Assembly (NCBI RefSeq): GCF_000003815.2
Contig: NC_049987.1
Location: 23,716,425-23,780,424 of the forward strand
Direction: 5' to 3'
Origin: Branchiostoma floridae
Taxonomy: Eukaryota; Chordata; Leptocardii; Amphioxiformes; Branchiostomatidae
Length of the DNA stretch: 64,000 nt
Shown here: in pieces, positions 61,271 to 64,000 of the stretch
Layout of the letters: each line of letters begins with the position of its first letter
Numbering within the stretch: position 1 is the first letter of the stretch
Position numbers and translations under genes: made by a program
Notes under the pieces: generated by a model
Told to the model about the DNA's origin: nothing
The model's input: the letters and a program-made list of their open reading frames with translations, nothing else
The model's database searches: none

Positions 61271-63125
61271 CCATCTACATTAGCATTTGGCAGAACACCA
61301 CTCCTTCAGATCCGGTTGTATCTAATGCAATTCTGTATTGCCGACAGCGAAGGATGATGCGATGCAAGCAACGTTTATAAATCCTTTCTTGTTACAATTT
61401 TCTTTAGGACCAACAACCAAAGCTCCCAAGGCATAGATGGGGCAATGAGGATTTGCCAGCCTTGATTAGTCTATAACCTGACTTGGCGATGGAAGAAGAT
61501 TCCACTCCTCTGGTACGTATGAATCAAAATGAACCAAAATCACACACGCAAAAAAAAAAAAAAACTAATCGAAATAATGTGCTTTTGAACGCAATTCGAT
61601 ACATGGTCAAAGCATCTCTATGCCAAATTTTCAGGTCTTTCGGTTGTAAATCCAAGGCAAAGGTGGCCAAAAAATACATTGATTTAAGTCGCAAAATTAA
61701 TCACGTTGAATTAATTTGTCACAAAAGTGTAAATGAACTCATATAGGTATATGTCCATTGCTATAAAAGGCCGAAATTCAGGTCATTCGGTCGTAATACA
61801 AGGGTTCGTATAGAGTACACTCGTCAATGTATTTTTTAAAAGAACAAAATATATTCCATTACTCTGGTTTGCATGTATTGCACTCTTTAATGTCTTTCAC
61901 CGTTGTCGATAGGAAACGGTAAATTGAATTGAATAAGTGTTAAAGGACTGGGATGAAGGGTTGAATGACCTCCACTTCGCTCCATTGATATGCTGTTACA
62001 TTTAATCTGAAGTTATTACAACAGATTAAAACGTTTTAGAACACGGTAGCCCATGTACGTCCCCCTATCGAAAGGCTTAGTGCAGCCCCAATCTATATGT
62101 ACAAACTGCGATTGAACTCGGGCGAAATTGCGAAAACAAAAACAATGCGAAATTACGGATAATGTACTGCTGAAGTTTGATCTCCGTAGGAATCAACTTA
62201 AAGATCAATTCAAAGACGGGGCAAAGGGGATTTGCCAGACGCGCTTATCATTATTCTTCTTACAGTTGTGCATAACAGATATTTCAGTTTAACTATGACT
62301 CATTCCATTGCACGGTTCATGATCGGTACTTTAAATTCAACGCACACGATTGTTTCCAAAATAATGTATTTCCAGCAGGAAAATTTAGAACTACTTTCAA
62401 AAACCCATTATATCAACTGAAGCTTCTGTCAGCATTGTGTCTAATCATCTTCTATTTGACAATACTTTATATGCCCCAAACTGCTGGCAATGGTCATTGC
62501 TGCTTGCCCTTTGATCTCAGGCCAGATATACCTCAATGAGGTATTGTTAGCGCATGATAACAAAGCCCTCTGGGCTCCATAAAACGGTCCGGTAATTCTA
62601 TGATAAATCCGTTTCCAACACTAAATGCTCTATAAAGCATAAGGTTAAAAGGCAGGGAGCTCATCGAGGCCATAACTGTACTTTATTTATCCTACAGTCA
62701 GATTGCCGCAGATTCCCGCGGTTGTAAAGCATGAGATGTTGGTCATTTACCTGAAACTAATACAGACAATTGATTGCTGCTTATTGATTCTTATAGCGGC
62801 ACAATTTATCATTGTCGTCTTGCCTTTGATGAAGAATGGCCGGAAGGTCCTGATCATCGCTCTTGAAAACGTTGCAGAATTGACTGCAGTTCCACTTGGC
62901 GGCGATCGCGCTGCGTTCTGGCTGCGACCTAAATCAGGCCATTCACTATAATGCAAAAGGTTTAAGTATCAGCATGCTGTCCATGTGTCCACATTGTATG
63001 TTACAATCTGAAAAAAGTCGAAGTATCAACGATAAAACACACAAATACAACGCTAAAAAAATACTTTCTATGAAATTCGTTTAGGGATCTCAACTAGGTT
63101 GCTGTCCTGGTGGAATGACGGTGTA
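61271..63125. other. Far upstream flank, nothing firm
   Basis: No gene or repeat could be supported. Open stretches at 61483-61746 and 62703-62951 lack gene signals. Confidence 0.35.
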
Positions 63126-63127
63126 CA

Positions 63128-63300
63128 AGGAAAGCTGGTGCGTTACGCCGAAGGGCGGTTATACCGGCTATATAGATACAGATACAGAAGCTGGTGTGTT
63201 ACGCCGAAGGGCAGTCATACCGGCTATATCTATACAGATACAATAGCTGGTGTGTTACGCCGATGGGCGGTTATACCGGCTATATGGATACAGAAAGTTT
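63128..63300 (+). repeat. 56-bp minisatellite, locus 2
   Basis: Three units with AGCTGGTGTGTTACGCCGA, AGGGCGGTTATACCGGCTAT and AGATACAGATACAG, starting near 63137, 63193 and 63248. It is clearly the same unit as 33745-34300, 29 kb away. Confidence 0.88.
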
Positions 63301-63629
63301 GGTGTACGGATATACCAGCAGGGATTCAATAAAAACGGAGGAGTAACAAATAAAAGGATAACCGGTAGAGTGATGTATGCCTTTGTGACAATCATGACGG
63401 GAGGGACACGAAACCTCATTTGTTCCCAGGCAATCCCTCATACTCATGTCGACATGTGCAAATTGCAATCCTCGATTCCCGCAGGTTGGCAGGGAGCAAA
63501 TATAATCCAATAGCAGTCGTGTTGGGCCTGTCACTGTGAACGCGGCGTAATGGATTGGGAGCAGGGAAAGTTGTGACAGCAATATGTTAAATCCCGCTGC
63601 AGTCAGCACGAGTAGCACTACGCGCTCTG

Positions 63630-63775
63630 CACACGATTACACATGCTACATACAGCATGTAGCAAAACTGTATCAGCATCACGTATGGGGAGGCGATTTG
63701 TATATTTTAGTTACCGATGCTGCAACGATTATACCTGCTACATACAGCATGTAACAAAACCGAAACATCATCACT
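63630..63775 (+). repeat. Two-unit repeat with an internal palindrome
   Basis: TGCTACATACAGCATGTAGC at 63646 and TGCTACATACAGCATGTAAC at 63735, each preceded by ACGATTA and followed by AAAAC. The core GCTACATACAGCATGTAGC is nearly self-complementary. Confidence 0.65.
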
Positions 63776-63786
63776 TTTAAGGCCGT

Positions 63787-64000
63787 ATCTCACTGCACTT
63801 GCGTCAAGCTTGCGTTACTGTGGGGTTCGAAAGAAACGCAACGAATTTCAGAGATAAAGAACGAATTTGTGTACTTTGTCGTCTTCTAAGTTATAAGCGT
63901 AAGCGTAAATCCTTCTATCACGGCGCTTACGAAACACGCTTGTGATAAGTACCAACCACGGGGGGAATATTGCAATATGATTGAATTTAAAGTTTTAATA
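63787..64000 (-). mobile_element. MITE, copy 2 (runs to the window edge)
   Basis: TCTCACTGCACTTGCGTCAA, ACGAATTTCAGAGATAAAGA and TTTGTCGTCTTCTAAGTTAT match the minus-strand reading of 49947-50173. The far end is not recognisable within the window. Confidence 0.6.

Overview
This is a window of animal nuclear DNA, most likely from an amphioxus (Branchiostoma) or a close deuterostome relative. The evidence is GT-AG introns of 0.3 to 22 kb, TTAGGG-type telomere-like repeats, dense small inverted-repeat transposons, tRNA-derived SINEs and an irre/Kirrel-type adhesion gene. The genus is inference; the animal origin is secure. Six runs of N break the sequence at 7959-8058, 13217-13902, 15532-15724, 16658-16757, 17632-17876 and 20205-20575.

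The one gene that can be rebuilt fully lies on the minus strand from 47208 (ATG) to 1252 (stop). Twelve exons join in phase at every junction to give 1992 coding bases, or 663 residues. The product has a signal peptide, five immunoglobulin domains, one membrane helix (about residues 513-536) and a proline- and tyrosine-rich tail of about 127 residues. The order of parts and the first-domain motif ([17 protein letters not shown]) match the Kirrel/Roughest/nephrin family of cell-recognition proteins. Exons 3 to 12 are packed into 6.3 kb; introns 1 (17.3 kb) and 2 (22.0 kb) hold nearly everything else to the left of the promoter.

Intron 2 (7546-29527) holds a small nested plus-strand gene candidate at 7929-8829. 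It also holds three copies of a promoter-plus-first-exon cassette (7706-7958 and 9120-9470 on plus, 27764-28116 inverted), a 119-bp hairpin inside an open exon-like frame near 10.5 kb, and a 43-bp satellite at 14.6-15.8 kb. Further along come a telomere-motif satellite at 17.9-19.5 kb, a long CA-type block, and several fold-back or inverted-repeat elements. Intron 1 (29840-47141) carries diverged tandem arrays, a 56-bp minisatellite, a tRNA-like sequence, two further weak nested gene candidates (35.5-36.5 kb and 38.0-38.7 kb) and more inverted-repeat elements.

Right of the gene start (47.2-64 kb) no convincing gene was found. This upstream region holds tandem arrays with periods of about 180, 160 and 193 bp, a piggyBac-like non-autonomous element with TTAA ends (50181-51117), a second small element family (49947-50173 and 63787 onward) and a second locus of the 56-bp minisatellite. 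A largely unique stretch (51.1-54.7 kb) could be regulatory. Left of the gene end (1-1250) are a decayed copy of the terminal exon, a SINE that abuts it, and a short tandem duplication.
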